From: Boesenbergia rotunda
Lineage: Eukaryota; Streptophyta; Magnoliopsida; Zingiberales; Zingiberaceae
DNA length: 64,000 nucleotides
Reading direction: 5' to 3'
Assembly (NCBI GenBank): GCA_024364735.1
Contig: JAGFNQ010008267.1
Span: 186,001 to 250,000 of the forward strand
The translations under genes were made by a program, and so were the position numbers. The notes under the pieces were generated by a model. It was not told where the DNA came from and ran no database searches. It saw only the letters and a list, made by a program, of their open reading frames with translations. This document shows positions 44,785-56,999 of the stretch, piece by piece (within the stretch, counting starts at the first letter, position 1; each line of letters begins with the position of its first letter).

Positions 44785-45408
44785 CGAAGCAGAGTTCTTC
44801 GAAGAATTCTTTCATATGCGGGTTACAAACTGACATTATGATGAATTCACTGAATTTCATCAAGGTAACCTATCAGTAGAGGAAGCCGTAAAGAGATTCA
44901 ACAGACTGGCTCACCTGTGCCCTGAACTGGTCAGCACTGAACGAGAGCGAGTCAAGCTAATGCTCAAGATGCTAAGGCCAGAAATAGCATTGAATGTGGC
45001 CAGCGGCGTTCATAGGCCGCAAACCTCAGAAGAACTAGTTAGCAGTGCTCTGATCACCGAGCACTACTGAACAACATGCAACAACAAAAGTCAGTCATGA
45101 CAGAAAGTAAAGGCCAAGGCAGTTCAGGAACTCAGAAACCCTAGGGCCACAACTCTAGCTGGAAAGGGAAGAATCAGGGCAAGAGAAAGCAGTGGAACAA
45201 TCCGATAGGGGAGCCAGCCAACAAGCAAGCCAAGTATCGGACTTGTCCCACATGTGGGAGACAACACTTAGGGGTCTGCCGCAAGGGCACCCGTGGGTGT
45301 TATAACTGTGGTCAAGAGGGTCACATAGCCAAGCAGTGCCCCACCAAGAACAGTCTGCCTACTCCACAGCCTACTCAGTATGGAGGCAAACCTGCACAGC
45401 TACATCAG
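44785..45408 (+). pseudogene. gag: A gag, C-terminal part with CCHC knuckle
   Basis: Continues the frame broken at 29265 (EAEFFEEFFHMRVTN), with TGA at 44831 where B has K. Capsid words LSVEEAVKRFNRLAHLCP and RPQTSEELVSSALITEHY follow. A one-base loss near 45067 shifts frame. A TAG lies at 45142. The knuckle CYNCGQEGHIAKQC spans about 45299-45340. Confidence 0.88.
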
Positions 45409-45953
45409 ATGCAGGCAGCACTGGATGTCCCCCATATCAGGCAGGGCAGATTAGAAGCTCCAACAACCACTACCAATGCACGAATCTTCTCACTGACCAG
45501 AGAGGATGTAGCGAATGCCTCGACAGTTGTGACAGGTCAGATATGTATTTTACAGCAAAACGCAACTGTCTTATTCGATACTGGGGCAACCCATTCTTTC
45601 ATATCCAGGGCGTTCGCAGAGAAGTTAGCTATACCTTCAGATGTACTCAGTGGCCAGTTCTTAACCACCCTACCTTAGGAGAGATTATGGCATCCACGCA
45701 CTGGCTCCGTGCAGTGCCAATCAGTATAGTAGGCAGAGAGCTTTATAGTGATCTGATAGTGCTGGATATGGCTGATTATGATGTCATTTTTGGAATGGAC
45801 TTCCTAATCAAGTACGGTGCCTCCATAGAATGCCGTAAAAGAAAAGTCATATTCCAACCTGACGAAGGAGTGCAGTTTGAATACATCGGAGAATCCAAGA
45901 GAAAGGCCAAGAAATTTCTCTCAGCTCTAAAAGAACAGAAACTGCTGGATTAA
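45409..45953 (+). pseudogene. pol: A aspartic protease
   Basis: One frame carries ATVLFDTGATHSFIS (DTG at about 45577) and ends at LTTLP with TAG at 45676 after a one-base loss. Another frame then continues IMASTHWLRAVPISI, DVIFGMDFLIKYGAS and KKFLSALKEQKLLD to a TAA at 45951. All protease landmarks are present but cannot be translated as one protein. Confidence 0.87.
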
Positions 45954-47724
45954 GGATGTACCAGATTTCTAGCACATGTAGTCAATACTGAACAAGAGAA
46001 GGAACAAAAGCTAGAAGAGGTCCCAGTGGTATGTGACTACCCAGCAATCTTTCCTGACGAGTTACCAGGCTTAACGCCAGACTGGGAGATAGAGTTTGAG
46101 ATAGATCTCATTCCAGTACCAATCCCATTTCAAAAGCACCATACCGTATGGCTCAAGCAAATTAAGAGAACTACAGGAGCAACTACAGGAGTTGCTCAAC
46201 AAGGGCTTCATACGCCCTAGTCATTCACCTTGGGGAGCTCCCGTATTGTTCGTGAAGAAGAAAGACGGGTCCTTGCGCTTGTGTATAGATTACCGGGCGT
46301 TGAATCAAGTCACCATCAAGAACAAGTATCCTTTGCCAAGAATTGATGACTTGTTCGATCAGCCAAAGGGAGCAGCAGTGTTCTCAAAAATAGACTTGAG
46401 ATCGGGTTATCACCAAGTGAAAGTTAAAGAAGGTGACATCCCCAAGACAGCTTTCAGAACAAGATACGGACACTATGAGTTTGTAGTTATGCCTTTTGGT
46501 GAAACGAACGCTCCAGCGACTTCCATGGACCTCATGAACAAAGTGTTCCGAGAATATTTAGATAAGTTTGTTATCGTCTTCATCGATGACATTCTGATAT
46601 ATTCCAGGACTCAGAAGGAACACGCAGAACACCTGAAAACAGTGTTAGAAATTCTTCAGCGGAGCCAACTCTATGCGAAATTCTCCAAGTGTGAGTTTTG
46701 GTTCGATCAGGTGTCTTTTCTGGGTCACATCAACTCCAAGGATGGTGTGATGGTAGACCCCAGCAAAATAGAAGCAGTAAGTAACTGGGTTAGACCAAAG
46801 AATGCCAGTGAGATCAGAAGTTTTCTGGGTCTAGCCGGTTACTACAGGAAGTTTGTAGAGGATTTCTCCAGAATAGCCTCCCCACTGATAGCTCTTACCA
46901 GAAAGAACAAAAAGTTTCAGTGGACAGAGGACTGCGAGAACAGTTTTATAGAATTAAAGAGAAGATTGACTAGTGCTCCCATCTTGACTCTTTCAGAGAC
47001 GACTGACAACTTTGACATTTATAGTGATGCTTCTAAATTAGGACTTGGAGCAGTGCTGATGCAGAATGGCAAGGTTATTGCCTATGCCTCTAGACAACTC
47101 AAGGATTATGAGAAGAACTACCCTACCCATGACCTTGAGCTAGCTGCAATAGTGCTCTCTCTCAAGATTTGGAGGCATTACTTATACGGAGCTCAGTGTA
47201 GGATTTTCACAGATCATCAGAGTCTAAAGTATTTCTTTACTCAGAAGGATCTGAACATGAGGCAACGCAGATGGCTTGAGCTGGTCAAGGATTATGACAT
47301 TGACATCCTCTACCATCCAGGTAAAGCTAATAAGGTGGCAGACGCACTTAGCAGGAAATCTAGTGCCACCCTACTAGCTTTGTCTACGATGTCACAGCCC
47401 CTTCGGAAGGAAATATCAGAGTTCGGATTAGAAATTTTAGTTGGGCAACTCTCCACTTTGACATTAGTGTCAACCCTGCTTGAAGACATCCAGATAGCAC
47501 AGGATCAAGATCATGACCTTCAGAAAATCAAGAAGGGGATAGCAGAATCAGGAAATGGGGAGTTTCGCCTATCAGATAGTGGGATACTGTATTGCGGTGA
47601 CCGCTTATGTGTTCCAAAACAAGAAGAGCTCCGAAGGAAGATCCTAGAGGAAGCACATGGATCTCCTTATGCGATGCATCCTGGTTCCACCAAAATGTAC
47701 CAAGACCTCAGGGGACGTTTTTAG
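45954..47724 (+). pseudogene. pol: A reverse transcriptase and RNase H
   Basis: 45954-46170 reads VCDYPAIFPDELPGL in one frame and then loses frame just before RT. 46192-47724 is open for 510 codons: LCIDYRALNQVTIKNKYPL, KIDLRSGYHQV, FVVMPFGETNAP (glycine to E next to the F of MPFG), catalytic FIDDILIYS, then FLGHINSKDG, RNase H residues in YSDASKLGLG, HDLELAA and TDHQSLKYFF, and the start of the integrase zinc region (HPGSTKMYQDL). It ends with TAG in place of W in a position where B has FWW. Confidence 0.92.
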
Positions 47725-48521
47725 TGGCCTGGGATGAAGAGAGACATCGGCAGATATGTCAGTACCTGTCTGACATGCTAAAGGGTCAAGGCAGAACATC
47801 AGAGACCAGGTGGAGTTCTGCAGCCTATCCAGATTCCAGAATGGAAATGGGAAGATATTTCCATGGATTTTATAGTGGGACTACCCAGAACAACGAATGG
47901 ATATGATGTAATCTGGGTAATAGTTGACAGATTGACTAAGTCTGCCCACTTCCTAGCTATCAGGATCTCCTATTTCATGGAACAGCTAGCTCAGTTATAC
48001 CTCAAGGAGATCGTCAGACTACATGGAGTCCCTAGGACTATCATTTCAGATAGGGACAGTAGGTTCACTTCGCACTTCTGGGAGTGCGTACAGACAACAC
48101 TAGGCACCAAACTGAAGTTTAGCACAGTTTTCCATCCACAGACAGATGGTCAGACAGAGAGAGTTAATCAAGTACTAGAAGATATGCTCAGAGCTTGTGC
48201 TTTAGATTTCAAGGGCAGTTGGTGCAGATACTTGTGCTTAGCGGAATTCACCTACAACAATAGTTATCAGGCCACTATCGGCATGACACCCTATGAGGCT
48301 TTATATTGGTGGAGGTGTAGATCTCCTATCTGCTGGTACGAGGATGGTGAGAGGCAAGAGTTAGGCCTACATACAGATCTTATAGATGATACCACTGTAG
48401 CCATACAGTAGATCCGCAAGAGAATAGAAACAGCACAGAGCCGCCAGAAGAGCTATGCTGATACACGACGCAGACCACTAGAGTTTGAAGTTGGGGATTC
48501 AGTATTCCTCAGAGTGGCTCC
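47725..48521 (+). pseudogene. pol: A integrase
   Basis: Same frame as RT. After the TAG at 47722, a TAA replaces the Q of B's CMTCQRVKAEHQRPG motif at about 47779. Then MDFIVGLPRTTNGYD, TIISDRDSRFTSHFW and DGQTERVNQVLE give the D, D and E of the catalytic triad. A TAG at 48409-48411 replaces Q before IRKRIETAQSR. One base is missing near 48520, shifting into the next frame. Confidence 0.9.
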
Positions 48522-48905
48522 ATGAAGGGAGTGATGCGTTTTGGGAAGAAGGGCAAGCTAAGTCCCAGATATGTAGGACCATACCCCATCACTAGAAGAG
48601 TTGGCAAAGTAGCTTATGAGCTAGAGCTACCTCAGGAGATGTCAGCTATCCATAATGTATTTCATGTCTCCATGCTTAAAAAGCATATCCCAGATGCCAC
48701 CCAGGTGATAGAGCCACAAACGGTACAAGTCCGCGAAGATCTCAGTAATGATAGTCGGCCTATTCAGATAATAGAACGAGCAGTTAAGAAATTGCGGAAC
48801 AAGGAGGTACAATTAGTAAAAGTCATATGACAAAATCACAGAGTAGAAGAGGCAACATGGGAACCAGAGGACAGCATGAGGCAGAAATACCCAGAGCTAT
48901 TTTAA
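48522..48905 (+). pseudogene. pol: A GPY module and chromodomain
   Basis: The frame reads RYVGPYPITRRVGKVAYELE, NVFHVSMLKKHIPD, then the chromodomain to LVKVI, where TGA at about 48828 replaces W. QNHRVEEATWEPEDS and KYPELF follow, with the natural stop TAA at 48903. Same plan as B. Confidence 0.88.
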
Positions 48906-48928
48906 GTTCGAGGACGAACTTTTTATAA

Positions 48929-48940
48929 GGTATTGGGGAT
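48929..48940 (+). promoter_or_regulatory. A polypurine tract
   Basis: GGTATTGGGGAT immediately before the 3' LTR start TGTAATGCC. Confidence 0.8.
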
Positions 48941-49081
48941 TGTAATGCCTGAAAATTCTCAAAACAAATTTTAGAAATATCCTAGAATTAATTCTGAATT
49001 TATGGATATTTTTATAGGATTTTTCCATCGACAAATAAGGCAAAAAGGAATAAAAATAGAATGCGCGGTAAAAATATTTAA

Positions 49082-49146
49082 GTGGGGTTTGACCCCTAAA
49101 CCTTTAAATTAGAGAAGAATAGGTTTACCAAGTGGGATGAGGTTGT
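49082..49146 (-). other. tRNA-like module in A 3' LTR (antisense)
   Basis: Copy of 26161-26225; B-box-like AGGGGTCAAACCCC is preserved, the A-box region slightly changed. Confidence 0.4.
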
Positions 49147-50308
49147 TTTGTTGGAATAGATTAGAGGGAAAGATAGATAACGTGAAGATAGTTAAATTTC
49201 TCCATAAATATAAAAGGGAACTTAAGGGTTTTTTTTTTATTGAAACTTTTACTCACTTGTCACCGCCGAACCCTCTCCTCTCTTGGGCGATTTCTCCTCT
49301 CCCTCTCCCGAGTCTTTCTCTCCCTCACTCACGGCAAACCAAGGAAGAGGTCCAAGGGCTTGTGTTGGGCGGTTTCAAGAAGGAGGACGCGCTAGGGGAT
49401 CGTCTCAAGGAGTAGTTCGTCGTTAGAACCTCTCCGAGACTCCAAGGACCTTCCCTCTCCCTAAACCCTACGCCCTAGAGTTGTAAGAACAAGCGTAGGA
49501 TGTAAGTATCCCTCACCTACGGTATAAGTAGCTTCGTTTGTATAATTGATTGTTCTAGTGTATCTAATTACAATTTTATGCCCATATGTGCAGATTAACT
49601 TCCTCTACCGATTTTAAGGGCACCACTAGATGGGCTGGACGTGCTTTCCCCTTTAGTTTGGGGTTTAGACGCACCGTCGAGTGCCTAGGAAGTGTTCTTA
49701 AATGAAAAAGGGGAGTTTTTAGGCACGTAAGGTGCTCGAGAAAATGTTAAGAAGCTCTAATATGAGTTTTAGCATGTTATGAAGTTAGCTACCCTTGCTT
49801 TATGTTTATGGACCCTAGTTCGTCCATTGGGTGGGCTCCTAGATCGCCCCTAGGCTCTAAATCGCCTAGTAGATGCAAGGTTAAAGAAAAGAATATTTAT
49901 GAAAGTATTTTACTTTTTATGGCATGTGCTTGGACTCTAGTTCGTCAATGGGTGGGCTCCTAGTTGCCCCTAGGCTCCTAGTTTGCCTAGTAGTAGTACC
50001 CTAATTGTAATGCCCCAAATTTTGGGCTTGCTTCCGATTGTAAAAAGGGCACAAAAATGTCGATATATATTATCAGATTGTATGACATTTATTTCATAAA
50101 TGAATAAAATAAGTTTTTTGTGATTTCATGATTTAATGTTATGTGATTTCATTAGAAAGGATTAGGAATATGTAATTGCATAAATTAGAATATGTGATTT
50201 CATGAATTGGAATATGTGATTGCATAAATGTGATTTGAGAATATGAGAGTGAATTGGGCTAATGGGCTTTGCAAAAGTGAAAACCAAAGAGGAGCAAAAA
50301 TATGCTCT

Positions 50309-50385
50309 TGCCGAGGATCGAACCTTGGAACTCTTGGTAAGCAAAGCCTTGAAAAGCAACGAAGTAACCAATTCACCCAGTAGGG
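50309..50385 (-). other. tRNA-like module in solo LTR D (antisense)
   Basis: Minus strand: A-box-like GTGAATTGGTTACTT and a perfect B-box GGTTCGATCC within CCAAGGTTCGATCCTCGG. The spacing between boxes is longer (about 38 bases) than in B. It ends about 130 bases before the TATA box. Confidence 0.65.
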
Positions 50386-50518
50386 GATTGCTGAGAGGAA
50401 GGAAGGGAAATTCTTGTTAAGGGTTAGGGAATGTGAAAGGGTAGAGGAAGAGGCTCTTGATGAGAAACCCCTTGGTGAAGGGACACTTGGAGAAGTGGCA
50501 CTTTGTCTCTTCCCTTAG

Positions 50519-50526
50519 TATAAATA
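50519..50526 (+). promoter_or_regulatory. TATA box of solo LTR D
   Basis: TATAAATA, same context as in C (AGTATAAATAAG). Confidence 0.65.
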
Positions 50527-50822
50527 AGAGGGAGTGCTAAGGGGCTAACCATCATTGTTGCAAACCCCTCACTCACTCTCCCTCTTCAATTTTCGAAATC
50601 CTAACTCCCCTCTTCCTCTTCAATTTTTGAAATTCAAACTCCTCTTCCTCCTTGAGATTTTCGAAAATCCAAGGGAAGGGTCTCATCCCAAGGGACACTC
50701 CCAAGACCCCATTGAAGGTTTGAATCTCTTGCAAGGCAAGAAGAAGTCAAGGACCTCAAGAGCAAGGACAAGCACATCCCCTCTGAACTAAGGGTATACC
50801 TTAAGGATATTTAGCGAAAAAA

Positions 50823-52375
50823 GTAAGTGCCCCTCACCTGTAGCATAATTGCTGTGTATGATTTCTTCTTCTTGTAGTTTGCGAAAATGGGGATTTGCCC
50901 TAGGTAAGTTTCGGCCACCCCTTAAGGGAAAGCCTTGGTTACTTTTTGATACATGAGAAGACCCCTTGGAACTTAGGGTATACCTATATGTTGATTTCCT
51001 TCAAGTTGTGATAACAAAAATTAGGGTTTGCACCCCCTATAAGTTTCGGCCAAGACATGGAATAATTAGGGATTCAAGGGTTGAATTACTCTATGATGTA
51101 TCTTATGTTAGTGTATGACATGATAGTGTAGATAAGGTGTTTGTATAAATGGTTGTATGAATGTTTGATTTCAAAAACCCTAAATCCCCCTACCCTACAC
51201 TTTCGGCCAACCCTAGAAGAATTAGGGTTTAGGGTGCATGATTAAACTATGATGAAATCCATGTTTAATAATGTTGCATGATATGTATGTGAGGTGTTTG
51301 TGTAAATGTTTGTGTGAAGGTTTGATTTCCAAAAACCCTAATCCCCCTACCCTACACCATTCGGCCAACACCCTAAAGTTAGGGTTTGTAAAGGATAAAC
51401 TACCCTATGAGATATGCTTATGTTTGGGATGATGATATGTATATGCAAGTGATGTTTAAATGGAATGTTTGATTGGAAAACTTAATTTTTCCCTAGCATG
51501 TGATATTCGGCCAAAGCATGGAACATTAGGTCTATGAAGGTTGATTACCCCATGATGTATGCTATGCTTAGTATGATACATGATGTATATATATATGATA
51601 CTTGTATGGGATGTTTGAGGTCAAAAACCTAAGCTACCTCCACCCTTAACTTTCGACCAAAGGGCCCTATACTTGGGATTGGATTAATAAATACCATGCA
51701 TGATAATGATCTTGTGTAGGATATGACATGCTTGTGTGATTCTTGATATGTTTATTGGAATGCATGCTAGCCAAATTACAACTTTCGGCCAAGAGAGAAC
51801 TCTTGGACCCTAGACTTGGTTGCTCCCATGAAATGCATGCTTTATACTATGCTAGTTATCAAGATTATGAATGTATACATATGTATAAAAATGAGCCCTA
51901 TAGGGCATGGACGAAGAAGGCTTAGAGCCTAAAGAATGCTTTCCTAGAAGGTTGGGACTAAGAGCATACTTTATGAAAATGAAGAACATGATAACTATTT
52001 TATTTTGTAATGGATTGTACTATAGACTCTTAAAGCGAGTCAAATGATTATGATACTAGGCTGAAGGACTTTGAGAAGGCCTAGTAAACCCTAGTGGTTC
52101 GGGATTAGCTACCTCGTTCCTATTCAGGGGCGCGAGCAAAACATGAAGTACAAGCCGGGCCCTAATGATTATGCTATGTTCAAGTATTATGTTTATATGT
52201 TTTCAAAAGAACCTTCCTATGAAGTTAACATGCTTAGATGTTTAAACATGCTTAAATGCTTACCATGCTTGAATGTGATATATTCTCTTACCTTTTCATG
52301 ATATCCGGTTTTGTGAGTAGGACAGGGTCTTACTAAGCTATTGCTTATCGTTTAGTGTTTTCCCTTATGCTACAG
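50823..52375 (+). other. Candidate intron inside solo LTR D
   Basis: Donor AAA|GTAAGTGCCCCTCACC at 50823. Branch-point-like CTTACTAAGC at about 52329, then TTTTCCCTTATGCTACAG ending at 52375. The best acceptor of the set. Confidence 0.5.
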
Positions 52376-54203
52376 ATAAAGGACGCTAAGCTATGGAGGC
52401 TGCGGGAGAAGGGCAATTGTGTGTGTGATAGTGCTGGTGGATAAAAAGGATCTTGCTTTTAGTTGCTTCAAGTTTTGGAACTTGTCATGTTAAACCCATG
52501 TTATGTTTTTTTTTATATACATGCTATGTTTGAAGATGAATGAATAAAAATAATCATGCTTCCGCTACATGAACCTTACATGCTAAAATGATACATATGC
52601 CCATGCATAGATTAGATAGAAAAATATGAATGCATGCGTGTAGTTGTAATGTACGAAAATTAAAGTAGCGCCGCCGAATCCCTAGGGGATTAAGAGCGGG
52701 CGTTACACTAATGGGTTCGGGATTAGCTACCTCCGATCTATTTAGGGATGCGCGTATTAGCAGCACATTACCGGGCCCACAACAGCATGATTATTATTTT
52801 CACTTATTATATGTATAAGTTTCAAATGTTCAGTAATAGCTTTAAGTGAAACCAGTATTAAGATCATGCTTAGTTCAGTAAATTCTATGAATGTCATGTG
52901 AATTTAGTTATAAGAATATGATTTAGCTCATGTGCTTAGTATGATGAGTATGTCATGATATTTGTTTAGATTATATGTTTTAGCAAGAATAAATGACAAG
53001 CATGATATGTTTTTCCTCCATGTGCTTTCAAAAGCATGAGTTTCGAGATATGCATTGTTTTGTGAGTAAGATGGTACTTACTAAGCTTTATGTTTATAGT
53101 TTCATTTTTCCTTATATTGCATATAAAGGCAAAGGAAAAATAGAATAGTGGAAGCGGCAGGGATGATGGTGGAGTGTGTGATGGTGGAAACAAGGAATGA
53201 AAGAACCTTGGGAACTTGCATTAAGAGGACATGTTATTAAGAATGTTAAATGAATTAGTTCCTTGTCATGTTTACTATTTTCCACATCTTAAGTACCTTT
53301 GTCATGTTGAGTGATACATTCAAGTGCATGTTTCTAGTTATACTTTAACATGTTGTTAGCTTCTACATGTGATATGTTGAGTGATACATTCAAGTGCATG
53401 TCTTTAGTTATACTTTGACATGTTGCTAGCTTCTACATGTGATATGTTGAATGATACGTACCAAGTGCATGTTAATTAGTAGTAAAATGAATGATTTAAG
53501 GCCATGGAACCATTTCTGATATCATAGTGCTACTATTGATGCATCTAGACCGAAACAATGCCTAGTTTTAGTAGCAAGTTGATACAAAGTTCATGTTTCT
53601 AATTTAATGCTTAGAAATGGTTAAAGTATGCTTTAATGTCATGGAAACATGTAGAATATGACCTAGAATCATTGTATACCTGTTAGTAAGCTTAAATAAG
53701 AGTTTGTGGGGTTTTTGGCACGAAGTGGGTTGACTTTGGCACGTTTCTGGAATCTAAATTTTCAGATTTCAGAACTACCAGTCGACTGCGACAGATACCA
53801 GTCGACTGGTAGACTGGGCAGTCGACTGGGACCAGTAACAAAATCGTATAGAAGGCTTCGTCGCCTCGGGCAGTCGACTGATAGAATACCAGTCGACTGG
53901 TGCCAATTTACAACACAATGTGATGTAGAGTTGCTGGTTTGTGCTTTAGTCATGCAAGGCTGAGGTTGGGGGATTAAATCTTGCCAAGCTAATAAAATTA
54001 AAGTTTTTGTTTTATTTTGGCTGGTTTGTACTTTCAACATGATTACGAATTATTAGTTCAGTAAATAGCGAAATAAGAATTTTTAAATTCTCCCAGATGG
54101 TTTAGCATCTGGAAAACAATGATCAATAATCAGTCAGCCAGTTAGTCAGTTAGTAGCGATCCGCCTTAAAGCTTAGTACCAGTAGGTGGGTCGTTACACA
54201 GAG

Positions 54204-54319
54204 GCTACCACATACTCAGCTTCCATGGTGGAGTCCGCAATGCATTTCTGCTTGATACTCCTCCATACTATGGCTCCACCTCCCAATGTAAACACATAAC
54301 CCGAGGTAGACTTACTGTT
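54204..54319 (-). pseudogene. pol: P RNase H, upstream part
   Basis: Minus strand reads STSGYVFTLGGGAIVW, then SIKQKCIADSTMEAEYV, the copia RNase H blocks that precede the fragment at 25698-26019. This shows that A inserted in P. It is cut on the other side by LTR fragment E at 54320. Confidence 0.85.
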
Positions 54320-54755
54320 TATAATGCCCGCCTTTCTAGCCCTACGGTGTGGGCGGAAGGCGGCGTTACGCTAACATACATATATGCAAATGGAGATCTT
54401 AATGCAGCAGAATAATTTTAAACATTATACATGTGCGTTTAAACCATGCAACTAACACTTGAATAATGTAAACATGTCTTAACTATCATTCTTAAACATG
54501 GTTACTTGGTAAACTTAGCATTGTCATAGCATAAAAAGAATAAGACATAACATGTGAGACATAACATTCTTGAACATGCTTGCATTAAACATAACTTACC
54601 CTACCATCAAGCTTAAAGCCAACATAAAGTATAGCATGGAACTAAAGTTAACAATGCAAAACATAAGAAGTTGTTCTTTGGGAAAACCATCATAAAGTCT
54701 AGCATGAAACTAAAGTTGAAAGGTGACAATGCAAACATGAGACATATGACAATTA
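54320..54755 (-). repeat. Tekay-like LTR fragment 'E' (3' end of an LTR, minus strand)
   Basis: TATAATGCCCGCC followed by GGCGGCGTTACGCTAACATA matches the start of LTRs B (29266) and G (59940) with an altered first dinucleotide (TA for TG). About 436 bases are present before copia F inserted at 54756. The rest is presumably right of the window. Confidence 0.75.
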
Positions 54756-56985
54756 TGTTGGGACAGGGTGCATGTTGACATGGATACGGGTTCGTAATTT
54801 TAAAGTTTAATTACGTGCAGCGGAAGGTTTAGCATAAATAATTTCTTAAATTATTTTAACCACGTATCTAGCATACAACCTTAAGTTGTGGAGACATGAT
54901 CATAAATTAAAATTTTACAGAAAGTAAACTAATTTACATAATACCTCGCGTAACTCGTAGAAAGGGACGAGATCCAACCGTAGCGTCCCTTGGAAGCTCC
55001 GCCTCTATTTACATCCACGCCGAGTCCTCTTCGGGATGACTTCGCAAAGCCACGAGTTTCGTACCGACAAGAACTACTAGATTCTCCAAAGGCACTACAA
55101 GAATATCAAGAGAGGGAGATGGAAGACTAACCACCAAGTAACGGAATCAAGATCCGGGGAAAGGAAGGAGTTGCGACCCGCTTCTTCTTCTTCTTTGGCA
55201 CCTTCTTGGTGGAGGAGGCTCACGACAACCCTAGGAGGTGCGCCGGCCCTAGAGGATGAAGAGGGCGTCGGCCCTAGAGGAGGGAGAGGGAGAGAAGGAG
55301 AGAGAGAGAGAGAGCTTGCTACTAGATCTCTTGATTGGAATTCAAGCCTTGCCTTGGTTCCTTTATATAGTAGCCTCTCCATCGCCAATTCTCCATTCTA
55401 ACGGAATAAATTTTCATAAGAAATTTATCTTATAAATTTTCCTATGAATTATTCCATTATTCCAAGTTTTATTATAACTAAGTTTATAATAAAAACAAAC
55501 ACATCTCCCCTTTTATTATGAATAAATTTTCACAAGAAATTTATTATATAAATTTTTCTTATCATGGAAAAATCAATTCCTAATTGATTTTATAAAATAA
55601 AATAAATCAATCCAAGGTTTATTTTATTTTCCATGAAAATAAATCTCTTTATATAAATTTCTTTATATAAATTTTTTTATCCATAATTTTATAAAACAAA
55701 TCGCGTTTGATTTATTTTATAATTTAAACCAAATAATTTGGTTTCCCTCCTCATTGTGGTCGCCCAAACCAAAGAGGGTGGGGACCCTCTTTGGCCGGCC
55801 AAACCAAGCCGTCTCCTTGCGAATTAAACTCATTTAATTCGTCCAATAAGCCTTCAAAAGACTTAGCCATTTTAAGCTTCTGGTGCACCTCTGATAAATT
55901 CAGATTCGACTTATTTCTCTTGATCGGAAAATCAAATTTTCAACTCGTTTTAAATCCCTCGGATTACTCGTAGTGCGTGTGATTAAATAGGCTTTTGATT
56001 TATGTTGGCCGTCTATAATTGACCAATTATAGAACGATCATGAGTGGCACCTAGTAGTACATCATGATCCCTAATTAATCAAAAGATCAACGGTTGACCT
56101 CAAAAATAATTCTGAAACCCTTCAGCAGCTATAATGAGTCGTGCCTCATTCCCTTCACCATCTTATTCCCACTTGGTTCAGGACATGGTCTATGTGTGTC
56201 AGTCCCCACTAGGCTGACTAGTCACACCTAGCCCAAGTAATGTTTTCTCGTCCTACGGATTCTAATTACTCTCATGTATCTAAGAGATTCATACTCTGAG
56301 CATGTCATGCTCTGGCCAGAGGCTTCGAGTAACAATCTGACGATAGGCCTTGGGTATACATCTCCTCGCAAGGAGTGGTGAATCCTTTGTAGGCTGTTCA
56401 AACATCTTCGGGTACTTCGGCTTATACCCAACCATCCTGGGTCCATACCTCCTTAGAGATGCTTGCTTAAGATGTCAAAGTATAAGTCTCCGTGACCAAG
56501 ATGACTTGAACACCGCAAGTCAAAGGAATATCGCACTTAAGTTGCAGTAAGAAATTTTATTGACATATCTATATGTAGATTACCATATGAAGTCTTACAG
56601 CTAGTCACTCCAATGAACTAGTTCCCTTAACTAGCATCCATGTTTATCTCCGGACATCCCAATGTCACCAGCCAGTGAGAATCAGCTGATTAGAGAATAA
56701 CCCATGCTAGTCTCAACAGAATTGATAGTGTCCGTATTTATCAATTCATCGACTAGGGACAATTTCAATACTTCACAATTGCATATGTAGAGATAATCAC
56801 TAGTTGTGAATTCATCACAAATTCTCTCATGCTGTGAATTGTATTGCGGACATTCAGTAAATGAGTTCAAGATCTCAATCAAATACATGAACATGTATAC
56901 TTAAATAGTGAATATTCATTTATTAAAGTAAATGATTACAATCATAAGGCGATTGCCTTAGGACACTTCTCTCATATTACTAACA
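54756..56985 (-). repeat. F 3' LTR (2230 bp)
   Basis: Minus strand starts TGTTAGTAATATGAG at 56985, after purine tract AAGTGGGAGTT, and ends ...CCTGTCCCAACA at 54756. TATA box TATATAAA (minus) at 55362-55369; (GA)n at 55298-55314. AT-rich part 55400-55720. Short frames here have no domain. Confidence 0.88.
55362..55369 (-). promoter_or_regulatory. TATA box of F LTR
   Basis: TATATAAA on the minus strand followed by a pyrimidine-rich transcription-start-like region. Confidence 0.65.
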
Positions 56986-56999
56986 AACTCCCACTTGGC

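Larger units (their letters stand above)
50006..52707 (+). mobile_element. Solo LTR 'D', Tekay-like (2702 bp)
   Basis: TGTAATGCCCC...GCGGGCGTTACA with perfect duplication ctaat (50001-50005 and 52708-52712) inside A's 3' LTR; the A sequence is continuous when the insert is removed. No internal genes. Body rich in TTTCGGCCAA words (50911, 51046, 51201 and later decayed copies). Confidence 0.93.
26020..54198 (+). mobile_element. Tekay/Del-like Ty3/gypsy chromovirus 'A', host of B and D
   Basis: TG...CA LTRs (TGTAATGCC...GGTCGTTACA) with target duplication cagag (26015-26019 and 54199-54203), a tRNA-iMet primer site, gag, protease, RT, RNase H, integrase and a chromodomain, in that order, then a purine tract. 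It inserted into the RNase H region of copia P; the protein frame of P resumes exactly after the duplication. It was later interrupted by B in gag and by D in the 3' LTR. The coding region has many stops and frameshifts, so it is dead. Confidence 0.95.
48941..54198 (+). repeat. A 3' LTR, interrupted by D
   Basis: 48941-50005 and 52713-54198 together match 26020-28557 (about 2.55 kb). It carries the same TATA box (49209-49216), donor block (from 49502), acceptor zone (to about 53128) and CAGTCGACTG clusters (53776-53905; one more copy than in the 5' LTR). Confidence 0.93.

Noticed and set aside
54204..54319. A separate small gene
   Set aside because: The peptide is the upstream half of the copia RNase H whose end is at 25698-26019; element A separates the halves.
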